From Actinomadura nitritigenes (lineage in GTDB: Bacteria; Actinomycetota; Actinomycetes; Streptosporangiales; Streptosporangiaceae), in contig NZ_JAGEOK010000002.1 in the NCBI RefSeq assembly GCF_017573545.1, positions 372,001 through 436,000 on the forward strand: 64,000 bases of DNA, written 5' to 3'. The translations under genes were made by a program, and so were the position numbers. Positions 17,982 through 26,039 of this stretch are shown one piece after another. Each line of letters begins with the position of its first letter. The stretch's first letter is position 1. Below the pieces are notes generated by a model, which saw nothing but the letters and a program-made list of their open reading frames with translations, had not been told where the DNA came from and did not search any database.

Positions 17982-19067
17982 CTAGTACCAGCCGCTGGAC
18001 TGGGAGTGCGCCCATGCGCCGCAGGGCGTGCTGTACCGGTCCTTGATGTAGCCGAGACCCCACTTGATCTGGGTCGTGGCGTTGTTCTGCCAGTCGGGCC
18101 CCGCGCTCGCCATCTTCGAGCCGGGCAGCGCCTGCGGGATCCCGTACGCGCCGGACGGGTTCGCCGCGTGGGTGTTCCAGTGGCTCTCCTTGTTCCACAG
18201 GTTCACCAGGCAGCCGAACTGGCCGGAGCCGCTCATGCCGTAGCTCGGCAGCAGCCCCTTGGCGATCTGCTGCGCCTCGCCCGCCGGGACGGGGTCGCCG
18301 GACGGGCCGCCGCTCCCGCCGCTCGGCGTCTTCGACTTCGTGGGGGTCGGGGTCGGGATCGGCTTGCCCTTGGCCTGCAGCTTCGGCCCCTTGGCCGGGT
18401 CCTCGCGGGTCGCGCGGGAGGCCCGCTCGTAGGCCTCCTTGCGGCGCATCTGCTCCATGACCATGGGGTCGACCTTGGGCGCGGCGGCGGCGTCCGCCAG
18501 CTTCTTCGGCTGGACGGTCTTGGTGCCGCCGTCGCCCGACCCGGTCATCGCGAACGCCGCGGCGCCACCGCCGCCGACCACGACCAGCGCGCCCGCGACC
18601 ACCGCGGCGATCTTCAGGCCGTTGCGGCCGCCGCCGGAGCGGCGCGAGCCGGCGGACCGGCCGGACGCGGGGCGGGAGCCGCCGAGGCGCCGGGGGTTGG
18701 AGCGGCGGCCGGAACCGGCGGAGGAGCCGGCGCCGAAGGCGATCTCGTCGCGGGGCTCGCCGGCGTCCTGCCCTCCGGCTCCGGGGGCTCCCATGGCGAG
18801 GACGCCCGTCGCGCCGGTCGCGGCGGCCGGGGACTCGCCCTGCGGGACGGCCTGGAAGCCGAGGGTGTCGCCCGCGGGGGGCGCGCCGAACGCGGGCGCC
18901 GAACCGGCGACCTTGACGTCCTCGGCGCCGGGTGCGGCCGGGAATGCCTCGGCGCCGCCGAGCCGGGGGGTCTCGGCGGAGGCCGGGGCCGCGTGCGACC
19001 ACGGCTCCTCGGGGGCAAAGCTCTGTCGTTCGTCTCGCCTAGGGGACCCGGGACGGTCTCCGAACAA
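17982..19067 (-). CDS. Secreted/anchored lytic transglycosylase (SLT-like)
   Basis: A 361-residue membrane-anchored muramidase-like protein. A long Ala/Gly/Pro-rich cytoplasmic region precedes one membrane helix (LKIAAVVAGALVVVGGGGAA, about residue 155). A charged linker with PTPTPTKSKTPSG follows, then a C-terminal SLT/Rpf-like domain. That domain has the catalytic-type Glu in LWNKESHWN, NPSGAYGIPQALPGSKM and a C-terminal SGWY. I placed the start at TTG 19067, which has GGAAGGA 6-7 nt upstream; the open frame extends to 19244 but lacks another good site. About 300 nt upstream lies a perfect Crp-type box. Likely role: peptidoglycan remodelling in growth or spore revival. Confidence 0.85.
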   Translation of the reverse strand: MFGDRPGSPRRDERQSFAPEEPWSHAAPASAETPRLGGAEAFPAAPGAEDVKVAGSAPAFGAPPAGDTLGFQAVPQGESPAAATGATGVLAMGAPGAGGQDAGEPRDEIAFGAGSSAGSGRRSNPRRLGGSRPASGRSAGSRRSGGGRNGLKIAAVVAGALVVVGGGGAAAFAMTGSGDGGTKTVQPKKLADAAAAPKVDPMVMEQMRRKEAYERASRATREDPAKGPKLQAKGKPIPTPTPTKSKTPSGGSGGPSGDPVPAGEAQQIAKGLLPSYGMSGSGQFGCLVNLWNKESHWNTHAANPSGAYGIPQALPGSKMASAGPDWQNNATTQIKWGLGYIKDRYSTPCGAWAHSQSSGWY

Positions 19068-19375
19068 GGCGGTCCTTCCGACGGTCGCACGCGCATGGAC
19101 ACGCGGGCGAACTGCTTCCACCCCGGCCCGGCGGCGCGTCCGTACCGCGGACGGCTCCGGGCCCTGAGCGGCTCGCGCCCGCGCGCTTTCACAGGGGGGT
19201 GCGCTGCGGGCGGCACCGTTCTGGGGGTGCTTACGAGGAGACACAATGCCCGAGTCCGCGCCCTGCTCCGCAACCGAAACGAGACAAATGCTGCGAGTGG
19301 TGCGGTTGTCAACTCCCCGTTCGCATCCCCGAAAACGGGGGAAGACCTGCGATTCCTTCAGTCCGCGTTGGTTTG
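19068..19375 (-). promoter_or_regulatory. Long 5' leader/promoter region of the transglycosylase
   Basis: About 300 nt without a convincing gene. On the minus strand a perfect TTGACA lies at 19312-19307, with only weak -10 candidates 17-18 nt further on. A CCCCG-TTTT-CGGGG hairpin is at 19340-19327. A GC-rich stretch 19200-19080 could fold. It ends GTCGGAAGGA before the TTG start, vaguely reminiscent of the 3' end of actinobacterial c-di-AMP riboswitches, but the conserved core of that riboswitch is absent. Confidence 0.35.
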
Positions 19376-19391
19376 TGTGACCTTCATCACA
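19376..19391. promoter_or_regulatory. Perfect Crp/FNR-type box TGTGA-N6-TCACA
   Basis: TGTGACCTTCATCACA is an exact match to the classical CRP consensus TGTGA-N6-TCACA, which actinobacterial Crp proteins also recognise. It is in the 500-nt gap upstream of the transglycosylase gene and downstream of the PhoH stop, so the transglycosylase is the only gene whose promoter it can serve nearby. Regulation by cAMP-Crp is inferred. Confidence 0.7.
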
Positions 19392-19458
19392 AGTCGACGG
19401 TGCGGCGTTTAAGGATCACGTTCCGTGCGGTTTTCCACAGGGCCGTCCACAGGCGCGA

Positions 19459-19509
19459 GACGGGGCGCCCCGCCGGCGCCTCCCGAAGAGGGCCGGCGGG
19501 GCGCCCGTC
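19459..19509 (-). terminator. Terminator of the PIN-PhoH gene
   Basis: A long stem: GCCGGCGGGGCGCCCGTC (19492-19509) pairs with 19459-19477 with one bulged G, and the loop is about 14 nt. It lies 60 nt after the phoH stop on the minus strand. Confidence 0.65.
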
Positions 19510-19569
19510 GCGTCCCGTGCGGGACCGATGCACGTCCGGTGCGGTCCGTGCGGTCCCGCTGCGGGTCCG

Positions 19570-20934
19570 TCAGGCGACGACCTCGCCGAGCATGTCGGTC
19601 ACCAGCGCCGCGATCGGCGACCGCTCCGACCTCGTCAGCGTCACGTGCGCGAACAGCGGATGCCCCTTCAGCTTCTCCACCACCGCGGCGACGCCGTCGT
19701 GCCGCCCGACCCGCAGGTTGTCGCGCTGCGCCACGTCGTGCGTCAGCACCACCCGCGAGCCCGCGCCGATCCGCGACAGCACGGTCAGCAGCACGCCGCG
19801 CTCCAGCGACTGCGCCTCGTCCACGATCACGAACGAGTCGTGCAGCGAGCGGCCCCGGATGTGGGTGAGAGGCAGGACCTCCAACATGTCACGGTCCACC
19901 ACCTCCTCGATGACCTCCGGGGTGGTCACCGCCGAGAGCGTGTCGTAGACGGCCTGCGCCCACGGCGACATCTTCTCGTTCTCCGACCCCGGCAGGTAGC
20001 CGAGCTCCTGGCCGCCGACCGCGTACAGCGGGCGGAACACCACGACCTTGCGGTGCCGCCGCCGCTCCATCACGGCCTCCAGGCCCGCGCACAGCGCGAG
20101 CGCCGACTTGCCCGTGCCGGCCCGCCCGCCGAGCGAGACGATCCCGACGTCCTCGTCCATCAGCAGGTCGAGGGCGATGCGCTGCTCCGCGGACCGGCCG
20201 CGCAGCCCGAACACCTCCCGGTCGCCCTTCACCAGCTTCACCGACTTGTCGGGCAGCGTCCGGCCGAGCGCCGACCCGCGCTCCGACAGCAGCCGCAGGC
20301 CCGTGTGGCACGGCAGGTCCCGCGCCTCCTCCAGGTCCGCGCCGCCCGTCTCGTACAGCTCCTCGACGAGCCCGCCCGGCACCTCCAGCTCCCGCATCCC
20401 GGTCCAGCCGGACTCCACCACGGCCAGCTCCGCCCGGTACTCCTCGGCGGCGAGCCCGACCGCGGACGCCTTCACCCGCATCGGCAGGTCCTTGGAGACC
20501 AGCACCACGTCGCGTCCCTCGCGGGCGAGCCACGCCGCCACCGACAGGATGCGGGTGTCGTTGTCGCCGAGCCGGAAGCCGTCCGGCAGCACGCTCGGGT
20601 CGGAGTGGTTCAGCTCGACGCGCAGCGTCCCGCCCTGGTCGCCGTTCGGCCCCTGCACCGACACGGCCTCGTCCAGCCGGCCGTGCTCCAGCCGCAGGTC
20701 GTCGAGGGTGCGCAGGGCCTGCCGGGCGAAGTAGCCGAGCTCCGGGTGGTGGCGCTTGGCCTCGAGCTCGGAGATGACGACGATGGGCAGCACGACCTCG
20801 TGCTCGGCGAACCGGGTCATCGCCCCCGGGTCGGCGAGCAGGACGCTGGTGTCGAGGACGTACGTGCGCCGGTCCGGAACGGGCGTTCCGGCGGGGATCC
20901 CGGACTCGGGACGGCGCGGCGAGGTTGTGGCCAC
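19570..20934 (-). CDS. phoH2: PIN-PhoH fusion protein (PhoH2)
   Basis: A 454-residue PhoH2 protein. The N-terminal PIN ribonuclease domain (about residues 22-160) has its acidic residues in [30 protein letters not shown] and [11 protein letters not shown]. It is joined to a PhoH ATPase domain with Walker [10 protein letters not shown] (about 269-277) and Walker [12 protein letters not shown] (about 375). PhoH2 proteins of mycobacteria are reported as sequence-specific RNA helicase/ribonucleases. All key acids are intact, so the protein should be active. No separate antitoxin gene is evident directly upstream. It lies 126 nt downstream of the prenyl synthase gene. Confidence 0.93.
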   Translation of the reverse strand: MATTSPRRPESGIPAGTPVPDRRTYVLDTSVLLADPGAMTRFAEHEVVLPIVVISELEAKRHHPELGYFARQALRTLDDLRLEHGRLDEAVSVQGPNGDQGGTLRVELNHSDPSVLPDGFRLGDNDTRILSVAAWLAREGRDVVLVSKDLPMRVKASAVGLAAEEYRAELAVVESGWTGMRELEVPGGLVEELYETGGADLEEARDLPCHTGLRLLSERGSALGRTLPDKSVKLVKGDREVFGLRGRSAEQRIALDLLMDEDVGIVSLGGRAGTGKSALALCAGLEAVMERRRHRKVVVFRPLYAVGGQELGYLPGSENEKMSPWAQAVYDTLSAVTTPEVIEEVVDRDMLEVLPLTHIRGRSLHDSFVIVDEAQSLERGVLLTVLSRIGAGSRVVLTHDVAQRDNLRVGRHDGVAAVVEKLKGHPLFAHVTLTRSERSPIAALVTDMLGEVVA

Positions 20935-21060
20935 TCGATCTCCCTGACTATGGGGGATGTACCGGTGGCGCGACAGTCCGCCCCCGTACGGCCGGAGACC
21001 CCGGTCAGGGGTCGGCGGCCTGGGGCGGTGGTCTCTGCGACGGAGGCGACAGGAAGACCG

Positions 21061-21969
21061 TCAGGTACCGTAGCGCCGGTGCCGCGCGGCGTAGGAACGC
21101 ATCGCCCGCAGGAAGTCGACCTTGCGGAAGTCCGGCCAGTGGACCTCGCAGAAGTAGAACTCCGAGTGGGCGCTCTGCCAGAGCATGAAGCCGGACAGGC
21201 GCTGCTCCCCCGAGGTGCGGATGACCAGATCCGGGTCCGGCTGGCCGCGCGTGTAGAGATGCTCGGCGATGTGCTCCACCTCGAGGCCCTCGGCGAGTTC
21301 CTCGATGCTGGTGCCACGGCTCGCCTGCTCGATGAGCAGAGAGCGCACCGCATCAGCGATCTCACGCCTACCTCCATACCCAACGGCGACGTTCACAATC
21401 AGGCCGGGAGCGCCGGATGTCGCCTCACCCGCGTCTTTCAGGACGCGGGCGGTCTTATCGGGCAGGAGGTCGAGGGCGCCGACGGGCTTGACGTGCCACC
21501 CCTCGTCGGCGAGCTTCCGGACGGTGTTCTCGATGATCTCCAGCAGCGGGTCGAGCTCGTTCGCGGGACGGTTCAGGTTGTCGGTGGACAGCAGCCAGAG
21601 CGTGACGTGCTCCACCCCGGCCTCGGTGCTCCACTGCAGCAGCTCGGAGATCTTGTCGGCGCCGCGCTGGTGCCCGTGGTTGACGTCGGCCAACCCCATC
21701 GACCTGGCCCAACGCCGGTTCCCGTCGAGGATGACGCCGACGTGCCGGGGGGTGATGTCGGTGGGCAGGGACGCCTCGACGCGGTTCTCGTACATGCGGT
21801 AGACGGCGTCCCGGACGGCCGCGTACGGCCCGCTGCGGCGGATCGCGGCGGTCAGCCGGCCGCCGGCGGACGGGATGCGGCGCGCACCGCGCTCCCGGGC
21901 CGCGCCGCCCTCGGCGCCGCCCTTCGCGGCCTCGTCGCGCCGTGACATCCCCGTACGCCGAACCCCCAT
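21061..21969 (-). CDS. uppS: cis-Isoprenyl diphosphate synthase (UppS-like)
   Basis: A 302-residue Z-type prenyl transferase that elongates an allylic diphosphate with isopentenyl diphosphate. It makes the polyprenyl carrier for peptidoglycan and other glycans. The catalytic motif GVILDGNRRWARSMG is near residue 80, LLSTDNLNRP near 125, the substrate motif DLVIRTSGEQRLSGFMLWQ near 250, and AHSEFYFCEVHWPDF follows. About 70 extra N-terminal residues, partly Arg/Ala-rich, precede the core. ATG 21969 has GAAGGG about 8 nt upstream. Position upstream of phoH2 matches the conserved actinobacterial order. The product may be a shorter Z-prenyl diphosphate. Confidence 0.92.
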   Translation of the reverse strand: MGVRRTGMSRRDEAAKGGAEGGAARERGARRIPSAGGRLTAAIRRSGPYAAVRDAVYRMYENRVEASLPTDITPRHVGVILDGNRRWARSMGLADVNHGHQRGADKISELLQWSTEAGVEHVTLWLLSTDNLNRPANELDPLLEIIENTVRKLADEGWHVKPVGALDLLPDKTARVLKDAGEATSGAPGLIVNVAVGYGGRREIADAVRSLLIEQASRGTSIEELAEGLEVEHIAEHLYTRGQPDPDLVIRTSGEQRLSGFMLWQSAHSEFYFCEVHWPDFRKVDFLRAMRSYAARHRRYGT

Positions 21970-22063
21970 GTGGGCATCCCTTCGAGCGATCCTCCCTGAT
22001 GGGAACGGACGCTCAATTATGGCCCGACGGCGACACTTTTCCTGCCGTTCCGGTGATGTCAGG

Positions 22064-22726
22064 CTAGCGCGCAGGTCGGGAGGCCCGGCCGCGCCGAGCC
22101 GGCCCGGCCGGCCGGGCCGCCGCGAACGCTCCGGGCACTCCTGACGTTCCGGACAGCCCCGCATGATCGACATCGGCCAGCAGCGCGTTCAGGAACCGGG
22201 CGAGCTCGGCGGAGGTGAGCACGGCGCGGATGCCGCGCCCGCTCGCGCCCCACGCCTCGATCACGGCCCGGCGCGCCACCCGCCAGCGCCCGGCGGCGGA
22301 CTGCTGGCGCCCCACCCACATCGAGGACGTCCGCACCGCGCAGCGCAGCTCGCCGGTGCTGATCACGTCGCCGCGGTCGCGGTAGCGGAAGGCGAACAGC
22401 TCGGGCTCCCGGGCGGCGCCGGCCGCGGGCGGGTCGGGGAAGCGGTCGTCGGGGTCCGGCCAGCGGGCCGCCTGCGGGGAGCCGTCGGCGCGGGCGGCGT
22501 CGACCCGGCGGGCGAGGTCGGCCAGGAAGTAGCCGCAGCGCTCCCCCACGGCGCCGAAGCGGTCGCCGTCGCGGCGCAGTTCCAGGGTGACCTCGAACGG
22601 GGTGCCGCCGCGGTCCAGCGAGGCGACCGGCACGACGTCCAGCACCGAGCCGTCCAGGCAGCGCAGCGCCCTCACGCTCCGTCCCCCTCCCCGGCGTCGT
22701 CCCGGCGCGGCCGACCCGCGCTTCAA
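22064..22726 (-). CDS. Conserved-type hypothetical protein
   Basis: A 220-residue protein I do not recognise. The middle is well composed (VRALRCLDGSVLDVVPVASL, then VTLELRRDGDRFGAVGERCG, and ELRCAVRTSSMWVGRQQS). The last 40 residues are Ala/Arg/Pro-rich and probably disordered. It has no membrane helix. ATG 22726 gives the longest form. GTG 22675, with a GGGGGACGGAGC run just upstream, starts directly at the ordered region and may be the real start. It is 94 nt upstream of uppS on the same strand. Function unknown. Confidence 0.6.
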   Translation of the reverse strand: MKRGSAAPGRRRGGGRSVRALRCLDGSVLDVVPVASLDRGGTPFEVTLELRRDGDRFGAVGERCGYFLADLARRVDAARADGSPQAARWPDPDDRFPDPPAAGAAREPELFAFRYRDRGDVISTGELRCAVRTSSMWVGRQQSAAGRWRVARRAVIEAWGASGRGIRAVLTSAELARFLNALLADVDHAGLSGTSGVPGAFAAARPAGPARRGRASRPAR

Positions 22727-22803
22727 CGCACATTAGGCCAGGTCGGCACCATGATCACACCCAGCGGACGTCGGGATCGCGTAATGATCCGCGGAGGCGG
22801 CGG

Positions 22804-23325
22804 TCAGGGTTGCGGGCCGGCGGCGCGGGCGCGCTCGACGTGCTCCAGGGCGCTGCGCAGCTCGCCGAGCCACTCGTCGGTGTTCTTGCCGACGAGCCGG
22901 ACGCACCACGCGAGCGCGTCGCTGCGGCTGCGGGCGACCCCGGCCTCGACGAGGGTGTCCAGGACGCGGCGCTCGGGCTGGCGGAGCCGGGTCATGACCG
23001 GCACCGACAGGGTGGTGAACATCTCCCGGTGGCCACCGCACTCGACGCCCCAGGAGACCTTGTGGCCGAAGGCGTGCTCGGCCTCGCGCGCGATGGCGAT
23101 GCGCTGGTCGCGGGTGTCGGCGCGGAAGCGCTGGACGTGCCCGGCGAGCAGCGCGGACCGCTCGGTCTCCGAGACGTCCTGCGCGGCGTCCGGCTCGGGG
23201 AGCCGGCCGACCACGCTGACCTCCTCGCGGTCGACGACGACCTCGGGCGCGCCCTCGAACCAGCCGTCGGGCAGGCGCCCGGCGAACCAGCCGCGCAGCC
23301 GGTCCGCCGCTTCGCTCGTATTCAT
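22804..23325 (-). CDS. Hypothetical protein (173 aa)
   Basis: A soluble 173-residue protein of unknown function. It begins MNTSEAADRLRGWFAGRLPD and continues with a strand-rich part (PEVVVDREEVSVVGRLPEP). The centre, REAEHAFGHKVSWGVECGG, has a C-G-G-H. The C-terminus is a helical segment (RSRSDALAWCVRLVGKNTDEW) of the kind seen in small DNA-binding or chaperone-like domains. It has a normal actinobacterial codon pattern and is divergent from the DHA2 efflux gene across a 115-nt AT-richer promoter. I cannot name the family. Confidence 0.65.
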   Translation of the reverse strand: MNTSEAADRLRGWFAGRLPDGWFEGAPEVVVDREEVSVVGRLPEPDAAQDVSETERSALLAGHVQRFRADTRDQRIAIAREAEHAFGHKVSWGVECGGHREMFTTLSVPVMTRLRQPERRVLDTLVEAGVARSRSDALAWCVRLVGKNTDEWLGELRSALEHVERARAAGPQP

Positions 23326-23374
23326 GTAATCAAAATTACAGCCTGCAGGACGGCAGCACCAGCCTCCATCGCGA

Positions 23375-23405
23375 TTGACACTCGCTATTTTTTGAGAGTT
23401 ACTAT
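23375..23405 (+). promoter_or_regulatory. Promoter of the DHA2 efflux operon
   Basis: TTGACA (23375-23380) and TACTAT (23400-23405) with a 19-nt spacer, slightly longer than optimal. The region is notably AT-rich for this genome. The -10 box is inside the palindrome at 23389-23411. Confidence 0.5.
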
Positions 23406-23411
23406 CAAAAA
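23389..23411. promoter_or_regulatory. Probable TetR operator
   Basis: TTTTTGA-N9-TCAAAAA is a 23-bp palindrome with perfect 7-bp arms overlapping the -10 region of the efflux gene. A TetR gene closes the same operon, so it is the natural ligand-responsive repressor of this site. Confidence 0.65.
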
Positions 23412-23440
23412 CGATTGACTCTTACTTGGAGGCGAGTGTC

Positions 23441-24973
23441 ATGAGGGTGGGCAACGAAAGGCGCTGGTGGGGGCTCGGCGCCCTGGCGCTGAGCATGCTG
23501 GCGCTCGGCTTCGACATGACGATCCTCAACGTGGCGCTGACCACCATCTCGGAGAAGCTGCACGCGAGCACCAGCGAACTCCAGTGGATCGTCGACTCCT
23601 ACCTGCTGGTCTTCGCCGCGCTGCTGCTCCCGGCCGGGCTGCTCGGCGACCGCCTCGGCCGCAGGCGCACGCTGCTGGCCGGCATGGCGGTCTTCGGCGC
23701 CGCCTCGCTCGCCGGGGCGCTGGCGGGCGGCACCGGCGGCGTCATCGCCGCCCGCGCCTTCATGGGCCTGGGTGCGGCGATCATGATGCCGCTGTCGATG
23801 TCCATGCTCCCGGCCGTCTTCCCGCCGCACGAGCGGACCCGCGCCATCGCCGTGTGGTCCTCGGCGTCCGCCCTCGGGCTGCCGATCGGCCCGCTGCTCG
23901 GCGGCTGGCTGCTGGAGCACTTCTCCTGGACCTCGATCTTCCTGGTCAACGTCCCGATCGTGGCGGTCGGCGGCATCGCCCTGGCCTTCACCATGCCCGA
24001 GACCAGGGACCCGGCCGCCCCCAAGGCGGACGGCCCCGGCTCGCTGCTGTCGATGGGCGGCCTCGTCGCCCTGGTCTACGGGGTCATCGAGGCCCCCGTG
24101 CGCGGCTGGGGCGACCCCGCCGTGCTCGGCGTGCTCGCCCTCTCCGCCGTCCTGCTGACCGCGTTCGTGCTGTGGGAGCGGCGGGCGCCGCAGCCGATGA
24201 TGGACGTCCGGCTGTTCCACGACCCCCGGTTCAGCTGGGCGATGGTCGCCGCCGTCGCCGCGAACCTGCTCATGGGCGGGCTGCTGTTCGTGTTCCCGCA
24301 GTACCTGCAGGCCGTCCTCGGCAACGACGCGTTCGGCACCGGGCTGCGGCTCATCCCGATGCTGCTCGGCCTCCTCGCCGGGGGCCTCACCACCGACCGG
24401 ATCGTCCCGCGCACCGGCCACAAGCCGATCATCGTGACCGGGCTGGCCGTCCTCGCGGCGGGCCTCGGCTGGGGCGCGTTCACCGACGCCGGCGACTCCT
24501 ACGGCTCCATCGTCCCGTGGCTGCTGCTGATCGGCCTCGGCTGCGGCCTGTCCCTTGTCCCCGCGATGGACGCCCTGATGGCGGCGCTCCCCGCCGACCA
24601 GGCAGGGCGCGGATCCGGGCTCGTCCAGACGCTCCGCCAGACCGGCGGCACCCTCGGCGTCGCGGGCCTCGGCAGCCTGCTGTCGGCCGTCTACCGCGAC
24701 CACGTCGCGACCGGGGGCCTGCCCGGCGCGGCCGCGGACGCCGCGCACGGCTCGGTCGGCGGCGCCGTCGCGGTCGCCGGGAAGCTCCACGACGCGGCCC
24801 TGCTGGCGTCCGCCCGCGACGCCTACGTCCACGGGATGGACGCGGTGCTCGCCGCCTGCGCAGCCGCGTCGCTGGCCGTCGCCGTCCTCCTCCTCGCCTT
24901 CCAGCCGGGCCGCCGGGGTGCGGACGTCACCGCCGATGAACCAGAATCGACACATGAGCACGTCGCACCCTGA
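23441..24973 (+). CDS. DHA2-family multidrug efflux MFS transporter
   Basis: A 510-residue, 14-helix EmrB/QacA-type proton antiporter. Helix 1 carries LGFDMTILNVALTTISEKL, with D-M-T-I-L-N-V-A-L, the DHA2 motif. The loop 2-3 motif is LLGDRLGRRRTLLAG and antiporter motif C is in SSASALGLPIGPLLGGWLLE. The ATG at 23441 is preceded by TTGGAGGC at 8 nt. It overlaps the downstream TetR gene by 20 nt, and its promoter contains a palindrome. This is a self-regulated drug-efflux operon; the drug range is unknown. Confidence 0.93.
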   Translation: MRVGNERRWWGLGALALSMLALGFDMTILNVALTTISEKLHASTSELQWIVDSYLLVFAALLLPAGLLGDRLGRRRTLLAGMAVFGAASLAGALAGGTGGVIAARAFMGLGAAIMMPLSMSMLPAVFPPHERTRAIAVWSSASALGLPIGPLLGGWLLEHFSWTSIFLVNVPIVAVGGIALAFTMPETRDPAAPKADGPGSLLSMGGLVALVYGVIEAPVRGWGDPAVLGVLALSAVLLTAFVLWERRAPQPMMDVRLFHDPRFSWAMVAAVAANLLMGGLLFVFPQYLQAVLGNDAFGTGLRLIPMLLGLLAGGLTTDRIVPRTGHKPIIVTGLAVLAAGLGWGAFTDAGDSYGSIVPWLLLIGLGCGLSLVPAMDALMAALPADQAGRGSGLVQTLRQTGGTLGVAGLGSLLSAVYRDHVATGGLPGAAADAAHGSVGGAVAVAGKLHDAALLASARDAYVHGMDAVLAACAAASLAVAVLLLAFQPGRRGADVTADEPESTHEHVAP

Positions 24974-25595
24974 GCACGCCCTCGACCGCCTGGAGGACCG
25001 GCTCGCCCGGCTGCCGCTCAGGGAGCGCAAGAAGCTGAGGACCCGGAGGGCGATCCAGGACCACGCCCTCCGGCTCTTCACCGAGCAGGGCTACGACCAG
25101 ACCACCGTCGAGCAGATCGCCGCCGCCGCGGAGATCTCCCCGAGCACGTTCTTCCGGTACTTCCCCACCAAGGAAGACGTCGTGGTCACCGACGAGTACG
25201 ACCCGATCATGGCGGAGATCTTCCGCGACCAGCCGCCCGAGCTGTCCACGGTCGAGGCGCTGCGCGCGACGCTCCGCGAGATCCTCCCGCAGATGCTGGA
25301 CGAGGACCTCGAGGTGATCAACACCCGGCTGCGGCTGACCGCCGAGGTCCCCGCGCTGCGCAGCCGGACCTTCGAGTCCATGCGCGAGGGCACCGCCGCG
25401 ATGCTGTGCGAGGCCGTCGGCGCCCGGGTCGGCCGCCCGCCCACCGACCGGGAGGTCCAGGCGTTCACCTGGGCCGTCATCGGCGTCATGCAGGCCGCCA
25501 TGTACCAGTGGATCGACGGCGACGCCACCGCCCACGACATGCCGGACCTCATCGACCGCAACCTGGACTTCCTGTCCCGCGGCTGTCGCTTTTAG
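24954..25595 (+). CDS. TetR-family repressor of the efflux operon
   Basis: A 213-residue TetR regulator. The HTH domain (about residues 25-75) contains TRRAIQDHALRLFTEQGYDQ, then TTVEQIAAAAEISPSTFFRYFP, a classical recognition helix. The C-terminal domain resembles the MftR-like group (VPALRSRTFESM). The start ATG 24954 overlaps the end of the efflux gene by 20 nt; ATG 24936 is an in-frame alternative. Translational coupling with the pump makes it its likely repressor. The stop codon TAG is directly followed by repeat copy B. Confidence 0.9.
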   Translation: MSTSHPEHALDRLEDRLARLPLRERKKLRTRRAIQDHALRLFTEQGYDQTTVEQIAAAAEISPSTFFRYFPTKEDVVVTDEYDPIMAEIFRDQPPELSTVEALRATLREILPQMLDEDLEVINTRLRLTAEVPALRSRTFESMREGTAAMLCEAVGARVGRPPTDREVQAFTWAVIGVMQAAMYQWIDGDATAHDMPDLIDRNLDFLSRGCRF

Positions 25596-25755
25596 CCCAG
25601 GGGGCGACTTTTATCCAGGAGGGCGACCCCCTGGAACCCCCGTCACGGTCGTGAGGCCGTTTCCCCGCTCCGCTAGAGCTCCGCGGCGAAACGGCCTCAC
25701 GACCGGCGGGCGTGCCCGCTGCGCTCGCTGCACTCGCTCCGCGTGCACGCCCGTG
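25596..25755 (+). repeat. Dispersed structured 3' element, copy B
   Basis: It begins at the first base after the TetR stop. In order: CCCAGGGGGCGA, a second hairpin CCAGGAGG-GCGA-CCCCCTGG, GGAACCCCC and a perfect 18-bp stem (25646-25663 / 25688-25705). Last is a perfect 9-bp stem (25707-25715 / 25745-25753) enclosing GCGCTCGCTGCACTCGCT. Same module order and orientation relative to the gene as copies A and C. Confidence 0.88.
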
Positions 25756-25808
25756 AGGTGGTTGCGGTTCGAGCCTGCCGGGGACTGAGGTTCAAGCCTG
25801 CCGGGGCT

Positions 25809-25958
25809 GGGATCCGAGCCTGCCGGGGCTGAGGTTCGAGCCTGGCCGGGGGCTGGGGGCTGGGGGTCGAGCGTGCCGGGGTTGGGATCCGAGCCTGCCG
25901 GGGCTGAGGTTCGAGCCTGGCCGGGGGCTGGGGGCTGGGGGTCGAGCGTGCCGGGGTT
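25809..25958. repeat. Two perfect 75-bp tandem repeats
   Basis: The unit beginning GGGATCCGAGCCTGCCGGGG occurs at 25809-25883 and, base for base identical, at 25884-25958. Partial units flank it (GAGCCTGCCGGGG-type at 25770-25808). It lies in the 444-nt gap between the TetR gene and the NlpC/P60 stop. Because 75 is divisible by 3, all frames repeat too, but I see no gene with a start here. Confidence 0.9.
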
Positions 25959-26039
25959 GGGGTTCAGGCCGTGTGGCTGTGGGGTCCGGCCTGCCGGGCC
26001 CGGTCACACCTGCCGTAGTCGGGGTTCGGGGGCGCCGGA

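Noticed and set aside
19068..19200. c-di-AMP (ydaO-type) riboswitch before the transglycosylase
   Set aside because: The context and the terminal GTCGGAAGGA are suggestive, but the conserved CAGCTAACC-type core and GGGGTGAA motif are not present in recognisable form. Left as an unassigned leader.
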